DNA from: GCA-2712985 sp964515905
GTDB lineage: Bacteria; Pseudomonadota; Alphaproteobacteria; UBA7887
Length of the DNA stretch: 64,000 bases
Assembly (NCBI GenBank): GCA_964515905.1
Contig: CAZEWK010000072.1
Span: 7,634 to 71,633 of the forward strand
Reading direction: 5' to 3'
Shown here in pieces: positions 55,773 to 64,000 of the stretch. Position 1 is the stretch's first letter. Each line of letters starts with the position of its first letter. The notes below the pieces were generated by a model. The model worked only from the letters and a program-made list of their open reading frames with translations. It was not told the DNA's origin and did not search any database. The position numbers and the translations under genes are program-made.

Positions 55773-55847
55773 CTACAGGTCGGCGCAAGCGTAGCAATTG
55801 ATCTCTAGACCAACAGCAACTTCTACTACTACAGGCTTCGTCCACAT
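55773..55847 (-). CDS. pqqA: PQQ precursor peptide PqqA
   Basis: A 24-residue peptide beginning MWTKPVVVEVAVGLEINCY and ending ACADL. It shows the PqqA pattern: W-x-K-P near the start, the GLE/GME turn, and Glu15-x3-Tyr19, the two residues that PqqE cross-links to form pyrroloquinoline quinone. A GGAG site lies eight bases before the ATG and a strong terminator begins 24 bases after the stop. No pqqB, C, D, E or F lies in this window, so the gene is detached from the usual cluster. It lies 115 bases downstream of a LysR gene on the same strand. Two cysteines (18 and 21) flank the tyrosine, which is not typical. Confidence 0.8.
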   Translation of the reverse strand: MWTKPVVVEVAVGLEINCYACADL

Positions 55848-55962
55848 AAGATTTTCTCCCAAATACTAGCTAGTGCTTGGCTCATCCAAGCTTTCGGAGG
55901 CAATAGTACTATTTATTGCTTGGCCGGATACCTATACCAGTCATTTGAATTTCAAATGACCC

Positions 55963-56919
55963 TTACAGCTCATCCATCAAAGGAGGGACGTCCTGCAAGA
56001 GTGGTAACGTAAGCTGCTGCCCAATTTCCGATAAAACCTTTAGAAAACAAGCATATGGCTCTACTCGAACGTACTGCGAGGGTGTGAGAGCTACTATATC
56101 TCTATCGGGCAGTTTCGTCCGATAAAGCGTTACATCGAAGCTCTTATCAGGACCAATAATAGCTGTCATCGCTGGAACTACTGCCACACCCAGCCCTTCC
56201 TGCACCATTGATAAAGCCACTTCATACGTCCGGGTTTGGCTGATCACCCTATAGTGGGGCAGTACTCGCTGATACCACTCCTCGATCCGACGCTTGTGCA
56301 AACTACCAAAATTGAACTGGATGGTACTATTTATTACCGCCCTCTCTGTTTCAGGCAAATCTGCCTCTACGTTTTGGATATTCGTCAAATCGATTCCTTT
56401 GGGAACGGCCAAAACATATGGGTCTGTTGCTGTTGGTGTCTGATGGAAAGAAGAAGCGGAACTAGCAATGGAGTCCGTAGCCAACATAGCGATATTCAAA
56501 CGTCTCCCATATAGCAAATCTAATGCTTCAGCAGGAGCTGTTTCGTGTATGTCTATTTCAATATCTGGAAAACTCTCGCCGAAACGGGTAACAGCGTTTG
56601 GGATTAGATTACGTGCTATTGAGCTCAAAGCTCCAACTGCAATTACACCTCTTGTCCCCTCAGAAAATTCCCTTAACCCGATTGTGGCCTCCTCAACACC
56701 AGCCAAAATTAGTTCCGCCTTCCGCGCTAGGAAGATCCCTGCATCCGTTAAGTTCATTTGACTACTATCGCGATTGAATAGTTGCGTCCCAACATCTTTC
56801 TCAAGTTTCGAAATTTGTTGTGATAGGGATGGCTGGGCTAGACCCAGCACTTTGCTCGCTTTAGTAAAAGACTTAGCGTGCGCCACGGCCCAAAAAATTC
56901 GTAATTGATGTAGTGTCAT
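55963..56919 (-). CDS. LysR-family transcriptional regulator
   Basis: 318 residues. An N-terminal winged helix-turn-helix (MTLHQLRIFWAVAHAKSFTKASKVLGLAQPSLSQQISKLE split over residues 1-60) and a C-terminal effector-binding domain (GVIAVGALSSIARNLIPNAV onward). I start at the ATG at 56919; a TTG at 56928 adds three residues. The target is unknown. Upstream is a 248-base gap to the divergent FIST gene, where it may bind; downstream is pqqA. Confidence 0.92.
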   Translation of the reverse strand: MTLHQLRIFWAVAHAKSFTKASKVLGLAQPSLSQQISKLEKDVGTQLFNRDSSQMNLTDAGIFLARKAELILAGVEEATIGLREFSEGTRGVIAVGALSSIARNLIPNAVTRFGESFPDIEIDIHETAPAEALDLLYGRRLNIAMLATDSIASSASSFHQTPTATDPYVLAVPKGIDLTNIQNVEADLPETERAVINSTIQFNFGSLHKRRIEEWYQRVLPHYRVISQTRTYEVALSMVQEGLGVAVVPAMTAIIGPDKSFDVTLYRTKLPDRDIVALTPSQYVRVEPYACFLKVLSEIGQQLTLPLLQDVPPLMDEL

Positions 56920-57167
56920 CGCTCTCAATTACTCTTTCTTCCAATTAGTAGGCTGGACGCTAGGCCAGTCGTTGAAATAGTTCAAGCCCCAGCACGACTA
57001 ACACTACACCGGTTCAATCCCATAATTATCAAGGAAAATACGAATCAACTATATTATACGTAGAATTAACGTTAATCTCTAGAATACTAAATAACTGCTT
57101 ATATCTTGTGATACAGCCTATCAAGTGGCTAAGTGCACTCATACTCATAGACTGGCAGAACTACAAA

Positions 57168-58247
57168 ATGGACACAAATTTCCGAGTTGGCCATTCCTCT
57201 GATCCGTCCTGGCAGAATGCTGTCAAAGACTGCTTGGAACAAATTGGTCCGACCTCCAGTTTGAACCTTGGTTTTTTATACGTGGTTGAACCTTTAGGAC
57301 AAGTTCTGGATTCGATTTTGGAACTATTACGGGCTGAGACTGGGATAACGACCTGGACCGGAGCGTCCGCCGCCGGTGTACTGGCGAATGAAACTGAATA
57401 TTTCGGTCACGCGGCGGTTGCAATTATGTTAGCCCGCCTTCCCCAGAATGCTTTTGAGGTCTTTGAAGACGCGCTACCTTCTGATAAGCACTTTGCAATC
57501 GTACATTGTGATTCGCGAAGACCCGATATTGAAAGCCATATTGCTGAGATTGGAAATGCTCAAAACAACTTTCTCGTTGGGGGCGTAACGATGCCAGAAG
57601 GACGACGGATCAGCAATCGGCCCGTAAACGACTGGAGAACGACAGGGATCGCGTTTGGCGATTCTCTCCAAATTCAAACCGGTGTTACCCAGGGATGCAG
57701 CCCAATTGGCCCCACGCACATCATCACAAAATGTAGAGGGAATTTGATTTTTACAATCGACGACGAACCCGCCCTTCAGATACTTAAAAATGAAATGGGG
57801 CCCATACTTTCTAAACGCCTAGAAAATGCTTCTGGTTATATTTTCGCCGCAACACCAATCGATGGTTCAGACATGGGTGACTATTTGGTCCGCAACATTA
57901 TGGCCGTAGACATTAATCAAAATGCTCTTGCAATAGCGGCAGATCTGAAATCCGGTGATAAAATATTGTTCTGCAAACGCGATGAGATGAGTGCCCGAAC
58001 AGACCTTAGAAATATGGTGAGAAAAGTGGCTCGACGGCATACTAGACCATTAAAAGCTGCGCTTTATTATTCATGCATCGCCCGTGGCCCTAATTTGTTT
58101 GGACCTGAATCTCAAGAGATCCTTACTATTCAGTCCGCTTTAAATGAAGGTGAGGGTGGCGTCCCATTAGTAGGGTTTTTCGCAAACGGCGAAATTTCCA
58201 ATGATCGCCTGTACACATACACAGGCGTATTGACGACGTTCTCCTGA
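57168..58247 (+). CDS. FIST-domain signal protein
   Basis: 359 residues with FIST N-terminal (FRVGHSSDPSWQNAVKDCLEQIG, TTWTGASAAGVLANETEYFG) and FIST C-terminal domains (about 215-350, ASGYIFAATPIDGSDMG, LKAALYYSCIARG). FIST domains are thought to sense small ligands, perhaps amino acids. No output domain is fused, so it would act through a partner. The ATG at 57168 is chosen for the family N-terminus; a GTG at 57108 is less likely. It converges on polA. Confidence 0.85.
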   Translation: MDTNFRVGHSSDPSWQNAVKDCLEQIGPTSSLNLGFLYVVEPLGQVLDSILELLRAETGITTWTGASAAGVLANETEYFGHAAVAIMLARLPQNAFEVFEDALPSDKHFAIVHCDSRRPDIESHIAEIGNAQNNFLVGGVTMPEGRRISNRPVNDWRTTGIAFGDSLQIQTGVTQGCSPIGPTHIITKCRGNLIFTIDDEPALQILKNEMGPILSKRLENASGYIFAATPIDGSDMGDYLVRNIMAVDINQNALAIAADLKSGDKILFCKRDEMSARTDLRNMVRKVARRHTRPLKAALYYSCIARGPNLFGPESQEILTIQSALNEGEGGVPLVGFFANGEISNDRLYTYTGVLTTFS

Positions 58248-58302
58248 AAAATCGAAACTCTACCCCATCGGTTTACTTGCCTACTCTGAAGGAGTGCTTC
58301 CC

Positions 58303-61077
58303 CTAATGGGCATCCGCCCAGTTGTCTCCACAACCCACATCGGCTTTGATCGGCACTTGAAGTTCCTTGGCCGGAAGGGCGGCCTCCTCCATTATTGTCG
58401 ATACTATTTGTCCTGTGTGTTCCACTTCTGAATCGGGCACTTCAAATAATAATTCATCGTGTACTTGCAGTAGCATTTTAGCAGAAAGTCCTGCATCCAA
58501 GAGTGCTTCGGGCATTTTTATCATAGCTCGCTTAATAATATCGGCAGCCGAACCTTGAATTGGAGCGTTAATAGCCTGTCGCTCTGCATAATTTCTACGT
58601 ACCGCGTTCTTTTCTCTGATGGAAGGAACATAGCAGCGCCGTCCAAAAATTGTCTCCACATAACCTTTGGACCTGGCTATTTCTTTGGTATTTCCCATGT
58701 AGTCAGCTATCCCAGGATACCTCTCAAAATAGGCTTCTATATACTCTTTCGCCTCACGCTGAGGTATTTGCAAAGAGTTAGCGAGACCAAAAGCACTTTG
58801 CCCATAAATGATTCCAAAGTTGATCGCTTTTGCACGTCGACGAAGCAATGGATCTATATCATCAAGTGGTACATTAAAGACCTGGCTCGCCGTAATAGCA
58901 TGTATATCTGCGTTATTTCTAAATGCCCCTTTTAATACATCAATGTCAGCGATGTGGGCCAGCAACCGGAGTTCAATTTGTGAATAATCTGCACTCAGTA
59001 ATTTAAATCCGGGCTCAGCTATAAATGCTTGACGAATCTTCCGCCCTTCTTCAGTCCTGATGGGAATATTCTGAAGGTTAGGATCGGTGGAGGAAAGGCG
59101 TCCTGTTACCGCACCAACCATAGAATAGGAGGTGTGTACTCGATGGGTGGCCGGATTTATTTGCTCAATGAGTGCATCGGTATAAGTACTCTTGAGTTTA
59201 CTAAGTTGGCGCCAATCTAACACCCTCGCTGGAAAATCGTGGCCTTGGATTTTCAAATATTCGAGAACATCGGCCCCGGTCGCGTAAGCACCTGTTTTAG
59301 TTTTTTTTCCTCCTGGAAGTCCAAGGTCCTCGAACAAAATTTTTCCTAACTGTTTAGGGGACCCAATCGTAAATTCCTGCCCCGCTAGGTCGTAGATGTC
59401 AATTGCCAGTGTCTCAATACGTTCTGAGAAACTTTTCGACAAATTGGCTAGGAAACTCTCATCCACCTTAATACCCGCACGTTCCATTTCCGCCAATACG
59501 GCCGCTAGCGGCCGCTCCAGAGTCTGATAAACAGTGGCCATACGATCTGACACGAGACGGGGTTTTAGCACTTCAAAAAGACGCAAGGTGACATCAGCAT
59601 CTTCCGCAGCATATTGACATGCCCGCTCGAGGGGAACCTGAGCAAACGATATCTGTTTTTTTCCGCTCCCCACCACTTCCTTGTATGAAATAGTGTTTAT
59701 TCCGAGATGGTTTTCGGCCAGTGCGTCCATCCCGTGGTTTCCTTGCCCTGCGTCCAACACAAAGGACATGAGCATTGTATCATCGATGGGTGATACATTT
59801 ATGGCGTAAGGATCACGGGCCAAAATCGACATATCATATTTTATATTTTGCCCTACTTTTAATATGCCCTGATCTTCCAACATTGGACGCAATACCTGAA
59901 GCACCTTTTCTAGGGGCAGCTGCTCTGGTTGCGACTCAACAATAGATGGGTCCTCCGCTAAGTCTGAATCTACTTGGTGGGCTATCGGGATATAACAAGC
60001 CTTGCCTGGCTCAACAGCCAACGATAATCCAACAAGGTCTGCGCTCGTGGCATCAAGGCCCGTGGTTTCGGTATCTACCGCAACGACGCCAACTCTTGTC
60101 GCCGCCTCAACCCACCAGGACAATCTTTCAACATTCTGCACCAACTCATAATCGACCGTGCTGTTGTCGTCAGGGGCCGGCGGTGCTTCACTCGTCTCAG
60201 AAACCCCTAGCTCTTTTTCGATTCGTTTCAAAAGCGACTTAAATTCCTGTTTTACAAGAAATGGACGTACTACATCCCAAACGGGTTGTGACAGGAAAAA
60301 GGAGTTTATATCCTCAGACACAGGGACATCTTTCTTAAGGGTTACAAGATCCCGACTCAGCAAAGCTAAATCTGCCTGTTCCTGAAGCGCTTCTCGCCGT
60401 TTTGGTTGCTTAATTTCCGAGGCACGCTCCAACAACTGTCCCAAATCTCCATAGGTTTTAATAAGTTCCGCCGCGGTCTTAATGCCAATACCTCGGACTC
60501 CGGGGACATTATCGGTTGAATCACCCGCTAGCGCCTGAACGTCTACGACTTTGCTGGGATGAACCCCAAACTTTTCGGCAACTTGCGGCACATCAATGCG
60601 TTTCATGGTCTTTGGGTCAAGCATATCAATGCCATCTCCAACTAATTGCATCAGATCTTTGTCACTTGAAACTATTGTTACTCGACACCCACGATCTCGA
60701 GCCTGATAAGCAAAAGTTGCAATAAGATCATCTGCCTCATATCCCGCCTTTTCCACACTCGCAAAACCGAAAGCGGTTGTTGCCTCACGAATTATGTCAA
60801 ATTGTGGAAGGAGTTCTTCGGGTGGTTTGTCCCGATTTGCTTTATACTGTGGAAAAATCTCATGCCGAAACGTCGGTTTTGCAGTATCAAAAAGAACAAC
60901 TAGCCCGTCACATTCTGACTCACTTGCCAATCGGTGCAACATGTTACAAAAACCTAATACCGCATTGACGGGTGTCCCGTCTGAACGCGTCAGAGGAGGC
61001 ATCGAATAAAAAGCGCGAAAAATAAATCCCGACCCGTCAACGAGACATAGATGTTTAACAGTTTGTGTATCATCCAT
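58303..61077 (-). CDS. polA: DNA polymerase I
   Basis: 924 residues with all three domains. 5'-3' exonuclease: LVDGSGFIFRAFYSMPP, GYEADDLIATFA. 3'-5' exonuclease: AVDTETTGLDA, keeping the metal-binding Asp and Glu. Polymerase: motif A ADYSQIELRLLAHI, motif B RRRAKAINFGIIYGQSAFGL, motif C LQVHDELLFEV. The ATG at 61077 has AAAGGG ahead; the open frame to 61143 adds 22 unrelated residues. Confidence 0.98.
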   Translation of the reverse strand: MDDTQTVKHLCLVDGSGFIFRAFYSMPPLTRSDGTPVNAVLGFCNMLHRLASESECDGLVVLFDTAKPTFRHEIFPQYKANRDKPPEELLPQFDIIREATTAFGFASVEKAGYEADDLIATFAYQARDRGCRVTIVSSDKDLMQLVGDGIDMLDPKTMKRIDVPQVAEKFGVHPSKVVDVQALAGDSTDNVPGVRGIGIKTAAELIKTYGDLGQLLERASEIKQPKRREALQEQADLALLSRDLVTLKKDVPVSEDINSFFLSQPVWDVVRPFLVKQEFKSLLKRIEKELGVSETSEAPPAPDDNSTVDYELVQNVERLSWWVEAATRVGVVAVDTETTGLDATSADLVGLSLAVEPGKACYIPIAHQVDSDLAEDPSIVESQPEQLPLEKVLQVLRPMLEDQGILKVGQNIKYDMSILARDPYAINVSPIDDTMLMSFVLDAGQGNHGMDALAENHLGINTISYKEVVGSGKKQISFAQVPLERACQYAAEDADVTLRLFEVLKPRLVSDRMATVYQTLERPLAAVLAEMERAGIKVDESFLANLSKSFSERIETLAIDIYDLAGQEFTIGSPKQLGKILFEDLGLPGGKKTKTGAYATGADVLEYLKIQGHDFPARVLDWRQLSKLKSTYTDALIEQINPATHRVHTSYSMVGAVTGRLSSTDPNLQNIPIRTEEGRKIRQAFIAEPGFKLLSADYSQIELRLLAHIADIDVLKGAFRNNADIHAITASQVFNVPLDDIDPLLRRRAKAINFGIIYGQSAFGLANSLQIPQREAKEYIEAYFERYPGIADYMGNTKEIARSKGYVETIFGRRCYVPSIREKNAVRRNYAERQAINAPIQGSAADIIKRAMIKMPEALLDAGLSAKMLLQVHDELLFEVPDSEVEHTGQIVSTIMEEAALPAKELQVPIKADVGCGDNWADAH

Positions 61078-61253
61078 GTATCTGCCCTTTAAAGTATTGT
61101 ACGAACATGCCGGAACTAAACTGATGAGTCGAGTACAAATCAATTAGCAATCCCTCGCTTCAATATATCAAGGTTCATAAGGCAGCAGAAAAGAACGACC
61201 GGGTGAACTCAAGTAGTGACCGATAAACCACAATACTAACTGGACCAGCCTTT

Positions 61254-62399
61254 ATGTCTTTCCCTATCCGGCTTTCATTTTTTTACGGCGCCACATTCTT
61301 CGTCATTGGAATTTACATGCCCTTCTGGCCAGCATGGCTTAAAAGCAATGGTCTTGGCGCAACCGAAATCGGGATCTTGTTGTCCATAACCACCTGGACC
61401 AGAGTGGTGGTAGCTCCAGTCGTTGCTCAGTCAGCGGACAAATTGGGTCGCCGCAAACCGTTTATGATCGGATTGGGGTTTTTGACCTTGTTGAGCTTTT
61501 ATTTGTTCTCAAAATCGGACAGTTTTCTCTCTTTCGCAGCCGTATCTTTTCTACTCGGGTGTAGTTTTGGCCCCATGATGCCCTTGGCTGAAACCACTAC
61601 TTTGACGTTAGCGAAGTGCCGTGGTTTTGACTACGGACGAATTCGACTATGGGGTTCTATTACGTTTATCGCAGCTTCATGGGGAGGGGGGCTCTGGTTG
61701 GCGAAACGAAGCGAAGACGCCGTTGTCCCGCTAGTAATAACTGGGTCCGTGATGGTCCTAGTGGCCTGCCTGCTCCTTCCCGAATTAAAAGCACCAAGAC
61801 AAAACACAAAACGAAACTCTATCTTCAGTTTACTTCAATCTCCGATTTTTATCCTATTTCTGGTTTCTGCCGGCCTTATCCAGGGAAGTCACGCTGCTTT
61901 CTATGGGTTTTCTGCTATCCATTGGCAAGCTATGGGTCTAAGTAAACACTCGATAGGTCTCTTGTGGGCAAGCGGGGTCGCAGCCGAAGTGCTTCTGTTT
62001 GCATTCAGTCGTACTATAATCAACCGAACAGGCATCACGGGTTTGCTGCTCATCGGTTCCATTGCAGCCGTTATTCGCTGGATTTCAACAGCGTATTTTG
62101 GGACTTTGCTATTTCTTTGGCCGATACAAGCCTTGCACGCATTAACCTTTGGAGCCACGCATTTAGCCGCACTCCATTTTATACAAGCTGCGACACCTGC
62201 TGGCAGTATCTCAACAGCACAAGCGTTATATTCGGCACTAGGACTGGGGGCGGCATCCGCGGTTATGATGACGTTGGCCGGAAACATGTATGATCACTAT
62301 CAAAGCAGTGTTTTTTTCGTTATGGCAGGGGCTGCTTTTCTTGGTGCTGTGGGCACAATTATTTTGAAAAAAACGTGGGATGGAGGACAACTAAGATAG
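61254..62399 (+). CDS. MFS transporter
   Basis: 381-residue inner-membrane protein, about 12 helices, of the MFS_1-like / nucleoside-permease-like group (FYGATFFVIGIYMPFWPAWLKSNGLGATEIGIL at the start; the loop DKLGRRKPF between helices 2 and 3 is the MFS signature). Alphaproteobacterial members are unassigned; a phenylpropionate- or sugar-like substrate is possible but unsupported. Divergent from polA. Confidence 0.88.
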   Translation: MSFPIRLSFFYGATFFVIGIYMPFWPAWLKSNGLGATEIGILLSITTWTRVVVAPVVAQSADKLGRRKPFMIGLGFLTLLSFYLFSKSDSFLSFAAVSFLLGCSFGPMMPLAETTTLTLAKCRGFDYGRIRLWGSITFIAASWGGGLWLAKRSEDAVVPLVITGSVMVLVACLLLPELKAPRQNTKRNSIFSLLQSPIFILFLVSAGLIQGSHAAFYGFSAIHWQAMGLSKHSIGLLWASGVAAEVLLFAFSRTIINRTGITGLLLIGSIAAVIRWISTAYFGTLLFLWPIQALHALTFGATHLAALHFIQAATPAGSISTAQALYSALGLGAASAVMMTLAGNMYDHYQSSVFFVMAGAAFLGAVGTIILKKTWDGGQLR

Positions 62400-62439
62400 C
62401 GGCTAAGACATCATCTTAAGTTTAGTTCTGCAGAGATTT

Positions 62440-62628
62440 TCAACTCTTGGCTGCGTCTTTACTTATTTTGAAACGTCGACCACAATATGGGCAGTCTACT
62501 TCTCCAGATTCGCCTAATTTCAGATGTATTTTTGGATGACCCAGGATAGCGTCGCCCCCATCACAGGAAAGATCCCCATCACTTACATAGATTACCTCGA
62601 TATCATCCAAAAGTTTCTTCCGCCCCAA
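62440..62628 (-). CDS. Zinc-finger protein of the CHCC/NDUFS6 type
   Basis: About 62 residues. The pattern SCDGGDAILGHPKIHLKLGE followed by VDCPYCGRRF gives Cys-His-Cys-Cys, the zf-CHCC motif; the mitochondrial relative NDUFS6 is a zinc subunit of complex I. The start must be TTG: at 62628 (a stop codon precedes it in frame) or at 62610, which has GGAAG nearby. The gene is AT-rich at its start and faces the MFS gene. Confidence 0.8.
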   Translation of the reverse strand: MGRKKLLDDIEVIYVSDGDLSCDGGDAILGHPKIHLKLGESGEVDCPYCGRRFKISKDAAKS

Positions 62629-62730
62629 TTATGGAAACAAATATTTCTCGTCTCGGCGAATGACGTTGAGGCATGATATCCGTGTTCAAGGAACAGGCAA
62701 GCATCAAAATGAATTCGGTTATGCTAAACC

Positions 62731-63684
62731 ATGCATACAAATGATCCCCGCCCCGAACTCGCAATCCGAGCTCGCAATCTTCGGAAGACATATTCTTCTG
62801 GACGCAGCGATCCCGTCGAGGCTTTGAAAGGGATCGACTTGGATATTCCTCGTGGGTCTATTTTTGGCTTATTGGGTCCTAATGGGGCAGGAAAGTCGAC
62901 TTTTATAAACATATTAGGAGGCTTGGTAAACAAGAGCGCAGGGGAAGTAGATATTTGGGGAAACGACATTGTTAGAGATCGGAGACAAGCAAGCTCTGCA
63001 ATAGGGATCGTTCCGCAAGAATTAACAATCGACCCTTTCTTTACGCCACGCGAGACCCTAGAACTACAAGCTGGCTATTACGGCGTCCCAAAATCTGAGC
63101 GCCGTACGGCGGAAATCCTAGTTGCTCTGGGGTTAGCCGAAAAGGCTGAAGCCTACACCAGGAGATTATCGGGAGGAATGCGGAGGCGGCTGATGGTAGC
63201 GAAAGCGTTAGTACATCGGCCCCCCGTACTAGTTCTCGACGAACCAACGGCTGGAGTAGATGTTGAACTTAGGACACAACTTTGGACCTATGTAAGAACC
63301 CTAAATGAAGAAGGGGTGACCGTGCTACTCACCACGCATTATCTTGAAGAGGCGGAGCGAATGTGTGATCGAATCGCGATAATTGATAATGGTGAAGTCG
63401 TCGCATGCGATGAAACAAGTTCGCTCGTTCGGGAATTAGATCGCAAAGAGATATCCATTACTATCACTGAGACCATAAGTAGTGTCCCTGATTCATTAGA
63501 GACGCTAGGGGCCGTCTTGCAGTCGCCGCGCACCCTGGTGCTCCGGTATCGACCCAGCCAACTGGAAATCGCTGAAGTCTTACGTGCCATCCAAATTGCT
63601 GGGCTGTCCGTCGCTGATTTATCAGTGAATGAGCCAGCCCTGGAAGATCTTTTCCTCGAAATAACCAGTAAAAACGAAGACTAA
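62731..63684 (+). CDS. ABC-type transporter ATP-binding protein (exporter, ABC-2 type)
   Basis: 317 residues. Walker A GPNGAGKST (49-57), signature LSGGM (146-150), Walker B VLVLDE (166-171) and the H-loop TTHYLEE are intact. The C-terminal extension (about 230-317) is of the kind found in the DrrA/YadG group that pairs with an ABC-2 permease. No permease gene follows: tRNA-Arg begins 69 bases on. The partner must lie elsewhere or upstream loss has occurred. Confidence 0.92.
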   Translation: MHTNDPRPELAIRARNLRKTYSSGRSDPVEALKGIDLDIPRGSIFGLLGPNGAGKSTFINILGGLVNKSAGEVDIWGNDIVRDRRQASSAIGIVPQELTIDPFFTPRETLELQAGYYGVPKSERRTAEILVALGLAEKAEAYTRRLSGGMRRRLMVAKALVHRPPVLVLDEPTAGVDVELRTQLWTYVRTLNEEGVTVLLTTHYLEEAERMCDRIAIIDNGEVVACDETSSLVRELDRKEISITITETISSVPDSLETLGAVLQSPRTLVLRYRPSQLEIAEVLRAIQIAGLSVADLSVNEPALEDLFLEITSKNED

Positions 63685-63753
63685 GACTGTCGGATTTAAA
63701 GGAATTACGATAAACTTGATAGAAAATAATTTAGCTAATTTCCGAAACGTTCA

Positions 63754-63830
<77 letters not shown>

Positions 63831-63897
63831 TTATTTGCTTAATCTATTCAGATAGTTATCCGATTCGGGTTTCCATCTAACCTCAGAGAAATGCAGT

Positions 63898-63933
63898 TTT
63901 GACACAGATTTGACACAGTAAAAGGGTCAAATC
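63898..63933 (+). repeat. Tandem and inverted repeats before the integrase start
   Basis: TTTGACACAG occurs twice, 11 bases apart (63898-63907 and 63909-63918). GATTTGAC (63907-63914) is also inverted as GTCAAATC (63926-63933), ending one base before the integrase ATG. These could be arm-type recombinase sites or an operator. Confidence 0.7.
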
Positions 63934-63934
63934 C

Positions 63935-64000
63935 ATGGGTTGTGTGCGTAAAAGAGGTAAATCTTGGAACGCTCAGGTGAGAGTTTCCGGATGGAGAAAT
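63935..64000 (+). CDS. Site-specific integrase (tyrosine recombinase), N-terminal fragment
   Basis: The frame runs off the right edge after 22 codons. MGCVRKRGKSWNAQVRVSGW is the start of the N-terminal arm-DNA-binding domain seen in phage-type tyrosine integrases. AAGGG lies eight bases before the ATG. Its place 104 bases after a tRNA fits an element integrated at the tRNA 3' end. Only the family can be called from this fragment. Confidence 0.75.
   Translation, partial: MGCVRKRGKSWNAQVRVSGWRN

Overview
The window looks like a chromosomal segment of a free-living alphaproteobacterium, probably an uncultured marine or Rhodospirillales-like lineage with moderate GC content (judged by eye, not calculated). 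The assignment rests on gene families and gene order: fsa-priA-atpHAGDC, DUF4167-prmC-prfA, grxC-nitrilase-DUF1178, argJ-GNAT-mutT, prs-rplY-pth-ychF and rsmB-rpe-heparinase-like. Families centred on alphaproteobacteria (DUF4167, DUF1178, DUF1244, DUF1674, a one-cysteine DksA) point the same way. There are no rRNA genes, CRISPR arrays or insertion sequences.

Layout. 1-8.8 kb: peptide deformylase, the F1 part of ATP synthase, PriA and a transaldolase-like aldolase. 8.9-17.6 kb: translation and housekeeping genes (DUF4167, prmC, prfA, ispG, a RodZ-like protein, lysC, ubiG, an aminotransferase), with a candidate 38-residue membrane protein behind lysC. 17.6-26 kb: DUF1178, methyltransferases, nitrilase, glutaredoxin, a GNAT-MutT fusion, argJ and secA. 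26-31 kb: ychF, pth, rplY and prs in one orientation, then glycerate 2-kinase. 31-37.6 kb: accessory genes, namely two unknown proteins, DUF1244, a DcaP-like porin, a Tat-type amidohydrolase, FmdB, a GFA protein and tRNA-Gln. 37.7-50 kb: folD, dksA, an exported intradiol dioxygenase, an MMPL/RND exporter, a group II decarboxylase, an AlkA-like glycosylase, a two-gene RND efflux operon and a NIPSNAP protein. 50-54 kb: heparinase-like, rpe, rsmB and a small SDHAF4/DUF1674 gene. 54-58 kb: a TPR gene overlapping a 2-oxoglutarate oxygenase gene, a free-standing pqqA, a LysR regulator and a FIST sensor protein. 58-64 kb: polA, an MFS transporter, a zinc-finger protein, an ABC ATPase, tRNA-Arg and the first 22 codons of an integrase.

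The points most worth a second look are these. (1) A 24-residue PQQ precursor gene (pqqA) lies with none of its maturation genes beside it; it has a good ribosome binding site and a strong terminator shared with the TPR/oxygenase pair. (2) tRNA-Arg(CCG) is followed 104 bases later by an integrase start with tandem repeats in front, so an integrated element probably begins at the right edge. (3) The TPR/2OG-oxygenase pair looks like a split version of a TPR-guided hydroxylase. (4) A GNAT domain is fused to MutT where related genomes usually have two genes.
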